DNA from: Reyranella sp.
GTDB lineage: Bacteria > Pseudomonadota > Alphaproteobacteria > Reyranellales > Reyranellaceae
DNA length: 64,000 bases
Assembly: GCF_017305915.1 (NCBI RefSeq)
Contig: NZ_JAFKJN010000006.1
Location: 186,001 to 250,000, forward strand
Direction: 5' to 3'
The translations under genes were made by a program, and so were the position numbers. Below are positions 24,854-33,971 of the stretch, piece after piece. The notes below the pieces were generated by a model, which worked only from the letters and a program-made list of their open reading frames with translations, was not told where the DNA came from and ran no database searches. Positions within the stretch are counted from its first letter, which is position 1, and every line of letters begins with the position of its first letter.

Positions 24854-26758
24854 ATGAAGCGGCGGGTTTTCACGGCGGCGATCGCCTTTGCCCTGTGGGG
24901 GCCGTCCTTCGCCGAGGCGGAACCGCTGCCCAAGCTGCAGGAAACCCCGATGTTCGCCGAGCAGGTGAAGTCGGGCGCCCTGCCGCCGGTCGACAAGCGC
25001 ATCCCCGAGGTGCCGTCGATCGTCAAGCATTTCGCCGGCAGCGACGGACCGGGCCAGTTGGGCGGCCAGGTCAACATGCTGATGGCCAACGCCCGCGACA
25101 CCCGCATGATGACGCTGTACGCCAACGCGCGGCTGATCGTGTACGACGACCAGTTCAAGCTGCAGCCCGACATCCTCGAGAGCTACGAGGTCAAGGACAG
25201 CCGCGAGTTCACCCTGAAGCTGCGCGCCGGCCACAAATGGTCCGACGGCGAGCCGTTCACGACCGAGGACTTCCGCTACTTCTGGGAAGACATCGTCAAC
25301 AACAAGGAGTTGTCGCCCGGCGGACCCAACGTCGAGCTGATGGTCGACAACAAGCCGCCCAAGGTCGAGATCATCGATCCGCTGACGATCAAGTTCACCT
25401 GGGAGAAGCCCAACCCCTACTTCATCGAGAGCCAGGCGCGGGCCGCGCCCCTGTGGCTGTTCCGGCCGGCGCACTACCTCAGGAAGTTCCACAGGAAGTA
25501 CACGTCGGCCGAGGAGATCGCCAAGCAGGCGCGCGGCGGCCAGACCAGTTGGGTGCAGATCCATCGCCGCGTCGACGTGATGTACAACAACGACAACCCC
25601 GACCTGCCGACGCTCAACGCCTGGAAGCTGATGACGCCGGCGCCGGCGCAGCGCTTCGTGTTCGAGCGCAATCCCTACTATTACCGCATCGACGACAGGG
25701 GCCAGCAGTTGCCCTATCTCGACCGCGTGATCTTCACCGTGGCAGCGACCAACCTGATCCCGGCCAAGGCCGGGCTGGGCGAGGCCGACCTGCAGCCGCG
25801 CTACCTCAACATGCGCGACTACACGTTCCTGCGGAAGAGCAGCAAGTCGAGCCACGTCGACGTGCGGCTGTGGGAATCGGGCTCGGGCTCGCAGCTCGCG
25901 CTCTATCCCAACCTCAACATCAAGGACGAGGGCTGGCGCAAGCTGATGCGCGACGTGCGCTTCCGGCGGGCGCTGTCGCTGGCGATCGACCGCGACGAGC
26001 TGAACGAGGTCGTCTATATCGGCCTCGCCACGCCGTCGAACAACACCATCATGAAGCGCTCGATGCTGTTCAAGCCGGAGTACGCCACCAAGTGGGCGAC
26101 CTACGATCCCAAGCAGGCCAACAGGCTGCTCGACGAGATCGGTCTCGGCAAGCGCAACGAGAACGGCACCCGCGTTCTGCCCGACGGGCGGGCGGCGACC
26201 ATCATCGTCGAGCATGCCAGCGAGGAGACCGAGGACGCCGACGCGCTTTCGCTGATCGCCGACCAGTGGAAGAAGATCGGCATCAAGCTGCTGTTCAAGC
26301 CGCAGACCCGCGAGAACTTCCGCCTGCGCACCTTCTCGGGCGAGGCGATGATGACGGCCTATGCCGGGATCACCACCGCCGTGCCGACGGTCGACACCAG
26401 CCCCAAGGAGTTCGCGCCGACCATGCAGGGCGGCCTGCAATGGTCGCGCTGGGGCATGTTCGTCGAGAGCAAGGGCAAGCAGGGCGAGAAGTGCGACATG
26501 TCGGACGCCTGCGTGCTGCTCGACTACCTCGCCGAATGGGAGACCTCGACCGACGGCGCAACCCGGCGCAAGGCGTGGGACAAGATCCTCGAGACCACCG
26601 CCAACCAGGTCTTCTCGATCGGTACGGTCAACGGCATCCGCCAGCCGATCGTGGTCGGACCGAAGGTCAAGAACGTGCCGAAGGAAGGCTATTACGCCTG
26701 GGATCCGGGCGGCTACATCGGCCTCTACAAGCCCGACACCTTCTGGCTGTCGCAGTAA
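24854..26758 (+). CDS. ABC transporter substrate-binding protein, SBP family 5
   Basis: A 634-residue periplasmic solute-binding protein of the dipeptide/oligopeptide (SBP_bac_5) class: signal peptide (FALWGPSFAEAE), LKLRAGHKWSDGEPFTTEDF, then DVRFRRALSLAIDRDEL. It is longer than typical 500-550 residue members. It lies 12 bp after the Bug protein in the TauD operon but has no permease or ATPase genes beside it. Either components are supplied in trans or it binds a compound used by the dioxygenase. A hairpin terminator follows at once. Confidence 0.88.
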   Translation: MKRRVFTAAIAFALWGPSFAEAEPLPKLQETPMFAEQVKSGALPPVDKRIPEVPSIVKHFAGSDGPGQLGGQVNMLMANARDTRMMTLYANARLIVYDDQFKLQPDILESYEVKDSREFTLKLRAGHKWSDGEPFTTEDFRYFWEDIVNNKELSPGGPNVELMVDNKPPKVEIIDPLTIKFTWEKPNPYFIESQARAAPLWLFRPAHYLRKFHRKYTSAEEIAKQARGGQTSWVQIHRRVDVMYNNDNPDLPTLNAWKLMTPAPAQRFVFERNPYYYRIDDRGQQLPYLDRVIFTVAATNLIPAKAGLGEADLQPRYLNMRDYTFLRKSSKSSHVDVRLWESGSGSQLALYPNLNIKDEGWRKLMRDVRFRRALSLAIDRDELNEVVYIGLATPSNNTIMKRSMLFKPEYATKWATYDPKQANRLLDEIGLGKRNENGTRVLPDGRAATIIVEHASEETEDADALSLIADQWKKIGIKLLFKPQTRENFRLRTFSGEAMMTAYAGITTAVPTVDTSPKEFAPTMQGGLQWSRWGMFVESKGKQGEKCDMSDACVLLDYLAEWETSTDGATRRKAWDKILETTANQVFSIGTVNGIRQPIVVGPKVKNVPKEGYYAWDPGGYIGLYKPDTFWLSQ

Positions 26759-26793
26759 GCTGGGAGCGCGCCACTCCGTGGCGCGCTTCCAGC
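26759..26793. terminator. Hairpin terminator between convergent genes
   Basis: Arms 26759-26774 (GCTGGGAGCGCGCCAC) and 26778-26793 pair over 16 bases with one G-U wobble around a 3-base loop. The stem starts directly after the TAA of the SBP gene and ends one base before the stop of the convergent AhpD-like gene, so it can serve both strands. No T-tract follows. Confidence 0.7.
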
Positions 26794-26794
26794 A

Positions 26795-27400
26795 TTAGGC
26801 CTTCGCCGGCGTCGGCTCACCGAGCGACAGCATCAGTCGGTTCGCCCAGTTGAAGAACGAGGCGGCGTTGATGACGTCGACAATGGCGTCGTCGTCCAGC
26901 CCGACCGCGCGCAGGGCGTCGATGTGCTGCGGCCCGAAGGAGACCGGCGTCTCGGTCAGCGCGACCGAGCCCGCGACGATGGCGTTCCAGCGCTTGTCGA
27001 GATCGGCGCCGGTGCCCTCGGCCAGCAGCTTGTCGACATCTGAGGGGCGCTTGGAGTAGGTCGCGGCGAACCGCGCATGCACCGAGGCGCAGTAGATGCA
27101 GCCGTTCAGCCGCGAGGTCGCGGCGGCGGCGAGCTCGCGCTCGGCGCGCGGCAGGCCGGCGTCGGGATTGTAGAAGATGTCCTTGTCGGTGCGGGTGCGC
27201 GCCTCGAGCACGTCGGGATCGCGGGCGAGCAGGCGGAAGTAGTCCGACTTCATGCGCGCGGCGTCGACCAGGCTGGCGAGCTGCCGCTCGCTCATCTGGT
27301 CGGCCGCCACCGGCTCGAGCCAGGGCAGCCAGTCGAGCATGTCGCGGGTGAAGACGGCCGGCACGACGTGGCCGGATTGCGGGATGGTCTTGTCGGTCAC
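26795..27400 (-). CDS. Alkylhydroperoxidase-domain protein (Avi_7169-like)
   Basis: A 201-residue AhpD/carboxymuconolactone-decarboxylase-fold protein. The redox motif C-x-x-C plus His is present as NGCIYCASVHARF (Cys101, Cys104, His108), so peroxidase or disulfide chemistry is possible. The sequence fits the subfamily that travels with a Cys-free CMD protein and a luciferase-like monooxygenase, both of which lie directly upstream on the same strand (gap 7 bp). The biochemical role of this trio is, to my knowledge, unassigned. Confidence 0.85.
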   Translation of the reverse strand: MTDKTIPQSGHVVPAVFTRDMLDWLPWLEPVAADQMSERQLASLVDAARMKSDYFRLLARDPDVLEARTRTDKDIFYNPDAGLPRAERELAAAATSRLNGCIYCASVHARFAATYSKRPSDVDKLLAEGTGADLDKRWNAIVAGSVALTETPVSFGPQHIDALRAVGLDDDAIVDVINAASFFNWANRLMLSLGEPTPAKA

Positions 27401-27407
27401 GATGGCC

Positions 27408-27977
27408 TCACGATTTGGCGGCGAGGACCTTGAGGCCCGCCACGACTCGGATCTGGAAGGACAGGAACGCCACGAGCTGCGACAGTGTCACGACCTCGGT
27501 CGTCGTCCAGCCGGCATCGAGCAGCGACTGCAGCGAGCGCGCATCCGCATCGCGCGGATGGAACACCAGCATGTGCACGTGCTCGAAGGCCGCGGCGAGC
27601 CGCGGCCCCAGCGCCGCACGGTTCTTGTCGGCGACGCGATGGATCGGGCCGGCCGTGTCTTCGCTGCTGAGCGGTCCTTTCGGGAATGCCCCGTACGGAC
27701 CCCTGGTCGTCGCCGCAGCGATCTCGGCATCGATTGGAGCCGTGTTTCCGGCCTTCCCGGCATAGAAGGCCTTGATAGCGTCTTGGCCATGCAGGCCGGC
27801 AATGAACACCGCGACCGCATGGCGCTCCGCCGCACTGAAGCCGCCGAAATCGGCCGGCGCGAACAGCGACTCGTAGCTCTTCTGGGCATGCTCGCGCGCC
27901 GTCGGCCGGCGCGTGCGCCGGATCGAATCGAGGTGCGAGCCCGCGGCGATGCCGGCCAAAGTGTCGATGACGTCCAT
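27408..27977 (-). CDS. CMD-domain protein without cysteines (Avi_7170-like)
   Basis: A 189-residue CMD-fold protein with no cysteine at all, unlike the AhpD-like partner directly downstream. Segments FSAAERHAVAVFIAGLHGQ and TTTEVVTLSQLVAFLSFQIR mark the family. The two CMD-type proteins probably form a hetero-complex or act on the product of the luciferase-like enzyme encoded 12 bp upstream. The lack of cysteine argues against peroxidase activity for this subunit. Confidence 0.82.
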   Translation of the reverse strand: MDVIDTLAGIAAGSHLDSIRRTRRPTAREHAQKSYESLFAPADFGGFSAAERHAVAVFIAGLHGQDAIKAFYAGKAGNTAPIDAEIAAATTRGPYGAFPKGPLSSEDTAGPIHRVADKNRAALGPRLAAAFEHVHMLVFHPRDADARSLQSLLDAGWTTTEVVTLSQLVAFLSFQIRVVAGLKVLAAKS

Positions 27978-27989
27978 TCGTTCCTTCCC

Positions 27990-29012
27990 TCAGGCGACGC
28001 GGCGCACAGCGCTCGTATCGTTGCGCACCCAGCCTAGCGCAGGCGCCACCTTCTCCGCCATCAGCTCGATCGAGCGCAGGATGAAAGGGTGCGGCGGATC
28101 GATCGAATGGACCTGCATGGTGAGGTCCGTCGCGCGTTCGAGCGTGGTATCCTTGGAGAGCGATTCGATCACCTCGTCCGGCGTGCCGAGATGGACGTCG
28201 AACGCCTTGATCAGCTCATGCACCGCACCGGCCGGCGCCGGTCCACCCATCGCCGCACGCTTGGCGACCAGCCGCGGCAGGCCCGATTCGGCGAAGCGGT
28301 AGGCGTCCTTGCGGTCGTCGACCACGAAGATCGTGCGCGAGGCGAGGATGCGCGGCGCGCGGCCTGCGGGCAGCGCCTCGTAGTAGGCGTCGAACATCGG
28401 GTTCTGCATCGCATCGAGCGGCACGAACGCGGCCCTCGGATCGCGCGGCTGGGTGCGCGACAGCATCAGCCCGTCGCCGGCCGCGCCGGCGCGGCGTGAG
28501 CCCTCGACCGAGAAGGTCGCCTGCCAGATGCGATCGACCAGGGTCGGGCTCGACGGGTAGAGCGTGTCGCCGCCCGGCAGTTGGCCGCCCGCCCAGGCGG
28601 TGCGCATCAGCTCGAGGTTGGCATTCATCAGCACATGGCGGTCCTTGGCCTCGCGCCCGAACGCGGTGAAGGCGGTGAGATTGCCGCCCGGTCCGACGCC
28701 GACCTCGAGGCGGTGATCGCTCAGCAGGTCGAGCACGACGGCGTCCTCGGCGACGCGCACCGGCAGCTCGAGCGGCAGGGTCACGATGCCGGTGCCGAGC
28801 CGGATGCGCGACGTCGCGGCAGCGGCATGCGTCAGGAACACGAACGGCGCCGGCAACCCGCCTTCGGCCTCGTGGAAATGGTGCTGGGCGATCCACGCCG
28901 AATCGAAGCCGCTGCGCTCGGCCTGCACGATCTGCGCGGTGGCGAGGCGGTAACGCTCCGCCGCCGTCGTTTCGTCGAGCAGCCGCGTGAAGAAACCCAG
29001 ACGCTTGGTCAT
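27990..29012 (-). CDS. Luciferase-like FMN-dependent monooxygenase (KPN_01858-like)
   Basis: Bacterial-luciferase-fold flavin monooxygenase of 340 residues: MTKRLGFFTRLLDETTAAER, then DSAWIAQHHFHEAEGG and LEVGVGPGGN. It resembles the KPN_01858-type branch known from clusters with two CMD-type proteins and an ABC importer. It heads the operon; two adjacent ATGs (29015 and 29012) are possible starts, with GGCGAG nearby. The divergent importer begins 236 bp away, a gap long enough to hold both promoters. It probably oxygenates, and cleaves, an imported small molecule using FMNH2 from a reductase not encoded here. Confidence 0.85.
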   Translation of the reverse strand: MTKRLGFFTRLLDETTAAERYRLATAQIVQAERSGFDSAWIAQHHFHEAEGGLPAPFVFLTHAAAATSRIRLGTGIVTLPLELPVRVAEDAVVLDLLSDHRLEVGVGPGGNLTAFTAFGREAKDRHVLMNANLELMRTAWAGGQLPGGDTLYPSSPTLVDRIWQATFSVEGSRRAGAAGDGLMLSRTQPRDPRAAFVPLDAMQNPMFDAYYEALPAGRAPRILASRTIFVVDDRKDAYRFAESGLPRLVAKRAAMGGPAPAGAVHELIKAFDVHLGTPDEVIESLSKDTTLERATDLTMQVHSIDPPHPFILRSIELMAEKVAPALGWVRNDTSAVRRVA

Positions 29013-29248
29013 CATGGCAAACTCGCCCGAAACCCCGTCCTCATGCAAGACGGAGCATATCTCATGCCGGCTGCATGACCGCCGCTGGTACGCTCCATGC
29101 ATAGTTTCTTCTGCGTCGGCATTGCACGACGTGAGGATGTGGTTTCCCGCGGCGAATCTTCGACGGGAACATTCTCTATGCCGCGAAGATTGCGCCTGCC
29201 ACGTTCTGCGCCCTCTTCAAAACGGGCATTTGTGTCGCGAGGTGTTCC

Positions 29249-30400
29249 ATGCCTGTGCTTCATCGTCGTTCTCTTCTCGCCGCCGCCTCCGCGCTGGTCC
29301 TGACGCGCGCCGTCCAGGCCGAGCCCGCCAAGGGCGAGCCGGTCCTTCTCGGGGTCAGCGGTCCGCTGACCGGCCCCAACGCGCAGTACGGCGCGCAGTG
29401 GAAGCAGGGCTTCGACCTGGCGCTCGACGAGATCAACGGCAGCGGCGGCATCAAGGGCCGGCCGCTCGCCTACATCTTCGAGGACACGCAAAGCGATCCA
29501 CGCCAGTCGGTGGCGGTGGCGCAGAAGTTCGTCGCCGACCCGAAGATCGTGGCCGAGCTCGGCGACTTCGCCAGCCCCGCCTCGATGGCCGCCTCGCCGA
29601 TCTACCAGAGGGGCAAGCTGGTGCAGTTCGGCTTCACCAACTCCCATCCCGATTTCACCAAGGGCGGCGACTATATGTGGAGCAACTCGGTGAGCCAGGC
29701 CGACGAGCAGCCGCTCAGCGCCGCCTATGCGGTGAAGCGGCTGGGCCTGAAGAAGATCGCCGTGCTGCACCTCAACACCGACTGGGGCCGCACCAGCAAG
29801 GACCTCTTCGACAAGGCGGCCAAGGAGATGGGCGCCGAGGTCGTCGCCACCGAGGGTTACTTGCCGGACGAGAAGGACTTCCGCTCGACCCTGGTGCGGG
29901 TGCGCGGCGCCAAGCCCGACGGGCTGATGCTGATCTCCTACTACTCCGACGCCGCGTTGATCGCGCGCCAGGTCCGGCAGGCCGGGATCAAGCTGCCGAT
30001 CGTGGCGGCGAGCTCGGTCTATTCGCCGAAATTCATCGAGCTCGGCGGCGACGCGGTCGAGGGCGTGTTCACCGCCTCGCGCTACTTCCCCGACGACCCG
30101 CGGCCGCAGGTGCGCGACTTCGTCGGCAAGTTCAAGGCCAAGTACAGCAAGGAGCCGGACGCCTTCAACGCCTACGCCTACGACACCATGACCCTGATGG
30201 CCGCGGTGATGCGCGAGTACGGCGCCGACCGAAAGGCGATCCACGACGGCCTTGCGAAGATCAAGGACGTGCCGAGCGTGATCTTCGGCAAGACGACCTT
30301 CGACACCAAGACCCGCCGCGTCGACGGCGCGATGAACGTGGAGCTGGTGGTCAAGGACGGCAAGTTCCAGCTCAACGAGAGCCACGCCGCGGTGCGCTGA
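29249..30400 (+). CDS. Branched-chain amino acid-type ABC transporter substrate-binding protein
   Basis: Periplasmic Leu/Ile/Val-type binding protein of 383 residues. The signal peptide HRRSLLAAASALVLT... ends near VQAEP; the mature part starts LLGVSGPLTGPNAQYGAQW, with DEINGSGGIKGRPL and FEDTQSDPRQSV following. It is the first gene of a complete importer (binding protein, fused permease, two ATPases). This protein class binds many ligands besides amino acids (urea, amides, aromatic acids), so the substrate is open. The divergent monooxygenase operon suggests a common ligand. Confidence 0.9.
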   Translation: MPVLHRRSLLAAASALVLTRAVQAEPAKGEPVLLGVSGPLTGPNAQYGAQWKQGFDLALDEINGSGGIKGRPLAYIFEDTQSDPRQSVAVAQKFVADPKIVAELGDFASPASMAASPIYQRGKLVQFGFTNSHPDFTKGGDYMWSNSVSQADEQPLSAAYAVKRLGLKKIAVLHLNTDWGRTSKDLFDKAAKEMGAEVVATEGYLPDEKDFRSTLVRVRGAKPDGLMLISYYSDAALIARQVRQAGIKLPIVAASSVYSPKFIELGGDAVEGVFTASRYFPDDPRPQVRDFVGKFKAKYSKEPDAFNAYAYDTMTLMAAVMREYGADRKAIHDGLAKIKDVPSVIFGKTTFDTKTRRVDGAMNVELVVKDGKFQLNESHAAVR

Positions 30401-30415
30401 CCACGGGTTCGACCT

Positions 30416-32239
30416 TTGTCTTCCTGGATCGACTACACCGTCAACGGCATCATCATCGGCAACATCTATGCGTTGCTGGCGGTCGGCCTCGCCCTGATCT
30501 TCGGGGTGAGCCGGCTGATCAACTTCGCCCACGGCTCGGTCTATGTCGTGGGCGCCTATGCCGGCTTCCTGGCGGTGACGCACCTCGGCACGCCGCTGCC
30601 GGTCACGATCGCCCTGGTGGTCGTGGTCGGCGCGCTGCTCGGCCTGGTCATCGAACGCTTCGGGCTGCGGCCGCTGCAGGGCTACGCCCATATCGCGCCC
30701 TTGCTGGCGACCATCGGCATCAGCTTCGTGCTCGACCAGCTGGTGCAGCTCTTCTTCACGCCCGATCCGCGGGCGCTGCCCAGCAGCCTGCTCGAGACGC
30801 GCTTCCAGATCGGCAGCGGAACGATCGGCGCGCTCGACCTGGTGATCGCCGCCATCGGCCTGGCGAGCGCGGGCCTGCTCTACACCTTCCTGCGCTACAC
30901 CCGGCTCGGCTGGGCGGTGCGCGCGACGGCGCAGGACCGCGACGCGGCGCAGCAGATGGGCGTCGACGTCGACGCCGTGAACCGCACGGTGTTCGCGATA
31001 GCCTCGGGCCTGGGCGCGGTCTCCGGCCTGCTGGTCGGCATGTATTACAACTACATCGATCCGGCGATGAGCTTCCAGGCGACGCTCAAGGGCGTGGTCG
31101 CGCAAGTGGTGGGCGGCGTCGGCAACGTGCCGGGCGCGATCGCCGGCAGCCTGCTGCTGGGCCTGGTCGAGAGCTACGGCATCGCGCTGTTCGGCACCAG
31201 CTACCGCAACCTCTTCGCCTTCGTGCTGCTGGTCGCCGTGCTGGTGTGGCGGCCCAACGGCCTGTTCGCCAGCAAGCGCCAGACGCCGCCCGAGCCGATG
31301 ACCGGCACCTTCATCGCGCCCAGCAGGCCGATCCAGATTCCCGGCAAGGTGCTGCTGGCCGCCGCCGCCGTCGCCGCCCTGGTGCCGCTGGTCTTGCCGC
31401 ATCCCTACGTGCTGCAGACGCTGACCAACTCCTGGCTCTACGCGCTGCTCGGCCTCAGCCTCACGCTGATCGCGGGCACCGTCGGGCTGGTGTCGCTGGG
31501 CCACGCCGCCCTGCTGGCGATCGGCGGCTACTCTTCCGCGCTGCTCGCGCTCAATTTCGGCGTGCCGGTCGGCATCGCGATCCTCTCCGCCGGCCTGATC
31601 GCGGCGCTGCTCGGCACCGTGCTGGTCTTCCCGTCGTTCCGCCTGCGCGGCCACTACCTCTCGATCGCGACGCTGGCGATCGGCGAGATCGTCTCGCTGG
31701 TGATCCTGAACTGGGAATGGCTGACGCGCGGGCCGATCGGTGTGTCGGGTATCCCGTCGCTGTCGCTGTTCGGCATCGAGCTCGACACCGACCGCTCGGT
31801 CTACTGGTTCACCTTGGTCCTGGTGATCGTGCTGGCGGCGCTGCAGTTGCGCCTGCTCGGCTCGCACCTCGGCCGGGTGCTGCGCGCGGTGCGCGACGAC
31901 GACGTGGCGGCGCGGTCCTACGGCATCCGACTGGACCGCTACAAGGCGCTGGCTTTCGCCTTCGGCAGCTTCGCGGCGGGCGTGTCGGGCGGCGTGACCT
32001 CGCACATCTACTCGTACATCAACCACGAGACCTTCAACGCCCAGCTCTCGATCCTGGCGCTGACCATCGTGATCCTGGGCGGCATGGGCAACGTCACCGG
32101 CGCGATCGTCGGCTCCGTCCTGCTGGTCGGCTTGCCCGAGGTGTTCCGCGTCGCCGCCGAGTACCGCGTGCTGATCTACGGCCTGGTCCTGCTGCTGCTG
32201 GTCCGCTTCCGGCCGCAGGGCCTGCTGGGGACGGTCTGA
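30416..32239 (+). CDS. Fused LivH-LivM ABC permease
   Basis: A 607-residue integral membrane protein. Residues ~1-290 are a LivH-type permease ([20 protein letters not shown] near 14-33, ending [11 protein letters not shown]) and ~320-607 a LivM-type permease ([20 protein letters not shown], ending [11 protein letters not shown]). A hydrophilic linker of about 25 residues joins them. Usually these are two genes. The only reasonable start is TTG at 30416, 15 bases after the binding-protein stop, with no strong Shine-Dalgarno sequence. It overlaps nothing and abuts the next gene's ATG directly. Confidence 0.9.
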   Translation: MSSWIDYTVNGIIIGNIYALLAVGLALIFGVSRLINFAHGSVYVVGAYAGFLAVTHLGTPLPVTIALVVVVGALLGLVIERFGLRPLQGYAHIAPLLATIGISFVLDQLVQLFFTPDPRALPSSLLETRFQIGSGTIGALDLVIAAIGLASAGLLYTFLRYTRLGWAVRATAQDRDAAQQMGVDVDAVNRTVFAIASGLGAVSGLLVGMYYNYIDPAMSFQATLKGVVAQVVGGVGNVPGAIAGSLLLGLVESYGIALFGTSYRNLFAFVLLVAVLVWRPNGLFASKRQTPPEPMTGTFIAPSRPIQIPGKVLLAAAAVAALVPLVLPHPYVLQTLTNSWLYALLGLSLTLIAGTVGLVSLGHAALLAIGGYSSALLALNFGVPVGIAILSAGLIAALLGTVLVFPSFRLRGHYLSIATLAIGEIVSLVILNWEWLTRGPIGVSGIPSLSLFGIELDTDRSVYWFTLVLVIVLAALQLRLLGSHLGRVLRAVRDDDVAARSYGIRLDRYKALAFAFGSFAAGVSGGVTSHIYSYINHETFNAQLSILALTIVILGGMGNVTGAIVGSVLLVGLPEVFRVAAEYRVLIYGLVLLLLVRFRPQGLLGTV

Positions 32240-33082
32240 ATGCTCGCGGTTCGCGGCCTCACCCGGCGCTTCGGCGGCCTGACCGCCGTCGATGCGGTCG
32301 ATCTCGACGTCGCCGAAAAGGAGTTCGTGTCGATCATCGGCCCCAACGGCGCCGGCAAGACGACGCTGTTCAACCTCGTCACCGGCCTCGACGATCCCGA
32401 CGCCGGCACCGTCCATCTCGCAGGCCGCGACGTCACCGGCTTGCCGGCGGAGAAGCTCGCGGCGCTGGGCGTCGCCCGCACCTTCCAGCACGGCCGCGTG
32501 TTCGCGAACCTCTCGGTCCTCGACAACATCCTGGTCGGCGCCCATGTGCGCTTCAAATCGGTGCGGCCGACCTGGCGCGGCCCGCTCGCCCTGCTCGACC
32601 CGATCGCCGAGCTGGCGCTGGCGCTGATCCGCCCCGGCAAGGTCAAGGCCGAGGAAGCGCAGATGCGCGAGGAAGCGTTGGCGATCCTCGCCCGCTTCGG
32701 CGAGCGGCTGCTGCCGCGCAAGGACAATCCGGCCTACAGCCTCAGCTACGCGAACCGCCGCCGCGTCGAGATCGGCCGCGCGCTGGCGCTCGGGCCCCGG
32801 CTGCTGATGCTCGACGAGCCGACCGCCGGCATGAACCAGACCGAGACTGCCGAGATGCAGGCGCTGATCGGCGGGCTCAAGAAGACCGGACTCACCATCC
32901 TGCTGATCGAGCACAAGCTCGACATGGTGATGCAGCTCTCCGACCGCGTCGTCGTGATGGACGAGGGCCACGTCATCGCCAACGGCAAGCCGGCCGACGT
33001 GCGCAACGACCCGAAGGTCATCGAGGCCTATCTCGGCCATCACCGCGCCGAACGGGCGCCGATCGAGGAGGCCGCGGAATGA
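32240..33082 (+). CDS. ABC transporter ATP-binding protein, LivG type
   Basis: A 280-residue ABC ATPase with Walker A GPNGAGKTT (34-42), signature region SLSYANRRRVEIGRAL and Walker B LLMLDEPTAG. The LSYxxxR form of the signature is usual for LivG. The ATG follows the permease stop with no gap, and its own stop overlaps the livF-type start (ATGA), giving tight translational coupling. It pairs with the downstream ATPase to drive the fused permease. Confidence 0.93.
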   Translation: MLAVRGLTRRFGGLTAVDAVDLDVAEKEFVSIIGPNGAGKTTLFNLVTGLDDPDAGTVHLAGRDVTGLPAEKLAALGVARTFQHGRVFANLSVLDNILVGAHVRFKSVRPTWRGPLALLDPIAELALALIRPGKVKAEEAQMREEALAILARFGERLLPRKDNPAYSLSYANRRRVEIGRALALGPRLLMLDEPTAGMNQTETAEMQALIGGLKKTGLTILLIEHKLDMVMQLSDRVVVMDEGHVIANGKPADVRNDPKVIEAYLGHHRAERAPIEEAAE

Positions 33083-33804
33083 CCGAGCTGCTCTCGCTCG
33101 AGAACATCAACACCTTCTACGGCCCGGTGCAGGTCCATTTCGACCTGTCGCTCACCGTCGGCCGCGGCCACATCGTCTGCCTGCTGGGCGGCAATGCCAG
33201 CGGCAAGTCGACCACCATGAAGATCATCCTCGGCCTGGTGAAGCCGCAGTCGGGCATCGTGCGCTTCGACGGCCAGCCAGCGACCGGCCTGCCGACGCCG
33301 CAGATCGTGCGGCGCGGCGTCGGGTCGGTCCCCGAGGCGCGGCGGCTGTTCGGCGACATGAGCGTGCGCGAGAACCTGCTGATGGGCGCCTTCGTCCGCA
33401 AGGACCAGAAGGCGATCGCCGAGGATCTCGATCGCGTGCTGGGCTTGTTCCCCAAGCTCGCTGAGCGGCTGGCGCAGCGTGCCGGCACGCTCTCCGGCGG
33501 CGAGCAGCAGATGGTGGCGATGGCGCGCGCCCTGATGGGACGGCCCAAGCTGATCTGCATGGACGAGCCGACCATGGGCCTGTCGCCGCTGTGGGTCGAC
33601 CGCGTGCTCGACTTGATCGCGGCGATCAACAAGGAAGGCGTCACCGTCTTCATGGTCGAGCAGAATGCGAGCCTGGCGCTGGAGATCGCGCACCATGCCT
33701 ACGTCCTGCAGACCGGCCGCATCGTGCTGCAGGGGCCGGCCTCGCAGTTGCGCGCCGATCCGCGCATCCGCGACGCCTATCTCGGCGGCCAGGAGGCCGC
33801 GTAA
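33079..33804 (+). CDS. ABC transporter ATP-binding protein, LivF type
   Basis: A 241-residue ABC ATPase. The Walker A GGNASGKST (about 37-45) departs from the usual GPNGAGKTT but keeps Gly-Lys-Ser. The signature TLSGGEQQMVAMARAL and Walker B LICMDEPTMGL are intact. It is the last gene of the importer operon. A family-B palindromic repeat begins two bases after its TAA and probably terminates the transcript. Confidence 0.93.
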   Translation: MTELLSLENINTFYGPVQVHFDLSLTVGRGHIVCLLGGNASGKSTTMKIILGLVKPQSGIVRFDGQPATGLPTPQIVRRGVGSVPEARRLFGDMSVRENLLMGAFVRKDQKAIAEDLDRVLGLFPKLAERLAQRAGTLSGGEQQMVAMARALMGRPKLICMDEPTMGLSPLWVDRVLDLIAAINKEGVTVFMVEQNASLALEIAHHAYVLQTGRIVLQGPASQLRADPRIRDAYLGGQEAA

Positions 33805-33806
33805 AT

Positions 33807-33964
33807 CCTCCCCATTCATATGGGGAGGTGGCGCGTCGGCACTTTCACGCTCCGCGTGAAAGTGCCCTATCCGCGACGGTGGGGTCAGAAGCCGCAGTCG
33901 TGTTGTCGCCCATGACCCCTCCGTCGGCGTATGACGCCGACACCTCCCGATTTGAATGGAGAGG
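33807..33964. repeat. 158-bp palindromic element, family B copy 2
   Basis: It has the left end CCTCCCCATTCATATGGGGA and the internal CATGACCCCTCCGTCGGCG block of family B. The right end is decayed (AATGGAGAGG). A nested hairpin not found in the other copies, GCACTTTCACGC paired with GCGTGAAAGTGC at about 33839-33866, enlarges this copy. It fills the gap between the livF stop and the convergent monooxygenase stop. Confidence 0.85.
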
Positions 33965-33971
33965 ATTCCGG

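Noticed and set aside
29097..29303. Possible 68-residue ORF in the divergent gap before the importer
   Set aside because: Its composition is Ser/Arg/Pro-rich without recognisable signal or domain, and it overlaps the start of the binding-protein gene.
28987..33804. Very long open frames on both strands across the ABC importer region (over 1300 codons)
   Set aside because: They run through the binding-protein, permease and ATPase genes in other frames. High GC at third codon positions removes stops from the shadow frames; their translations are Arg/Ala/Gly-rich with no domain.
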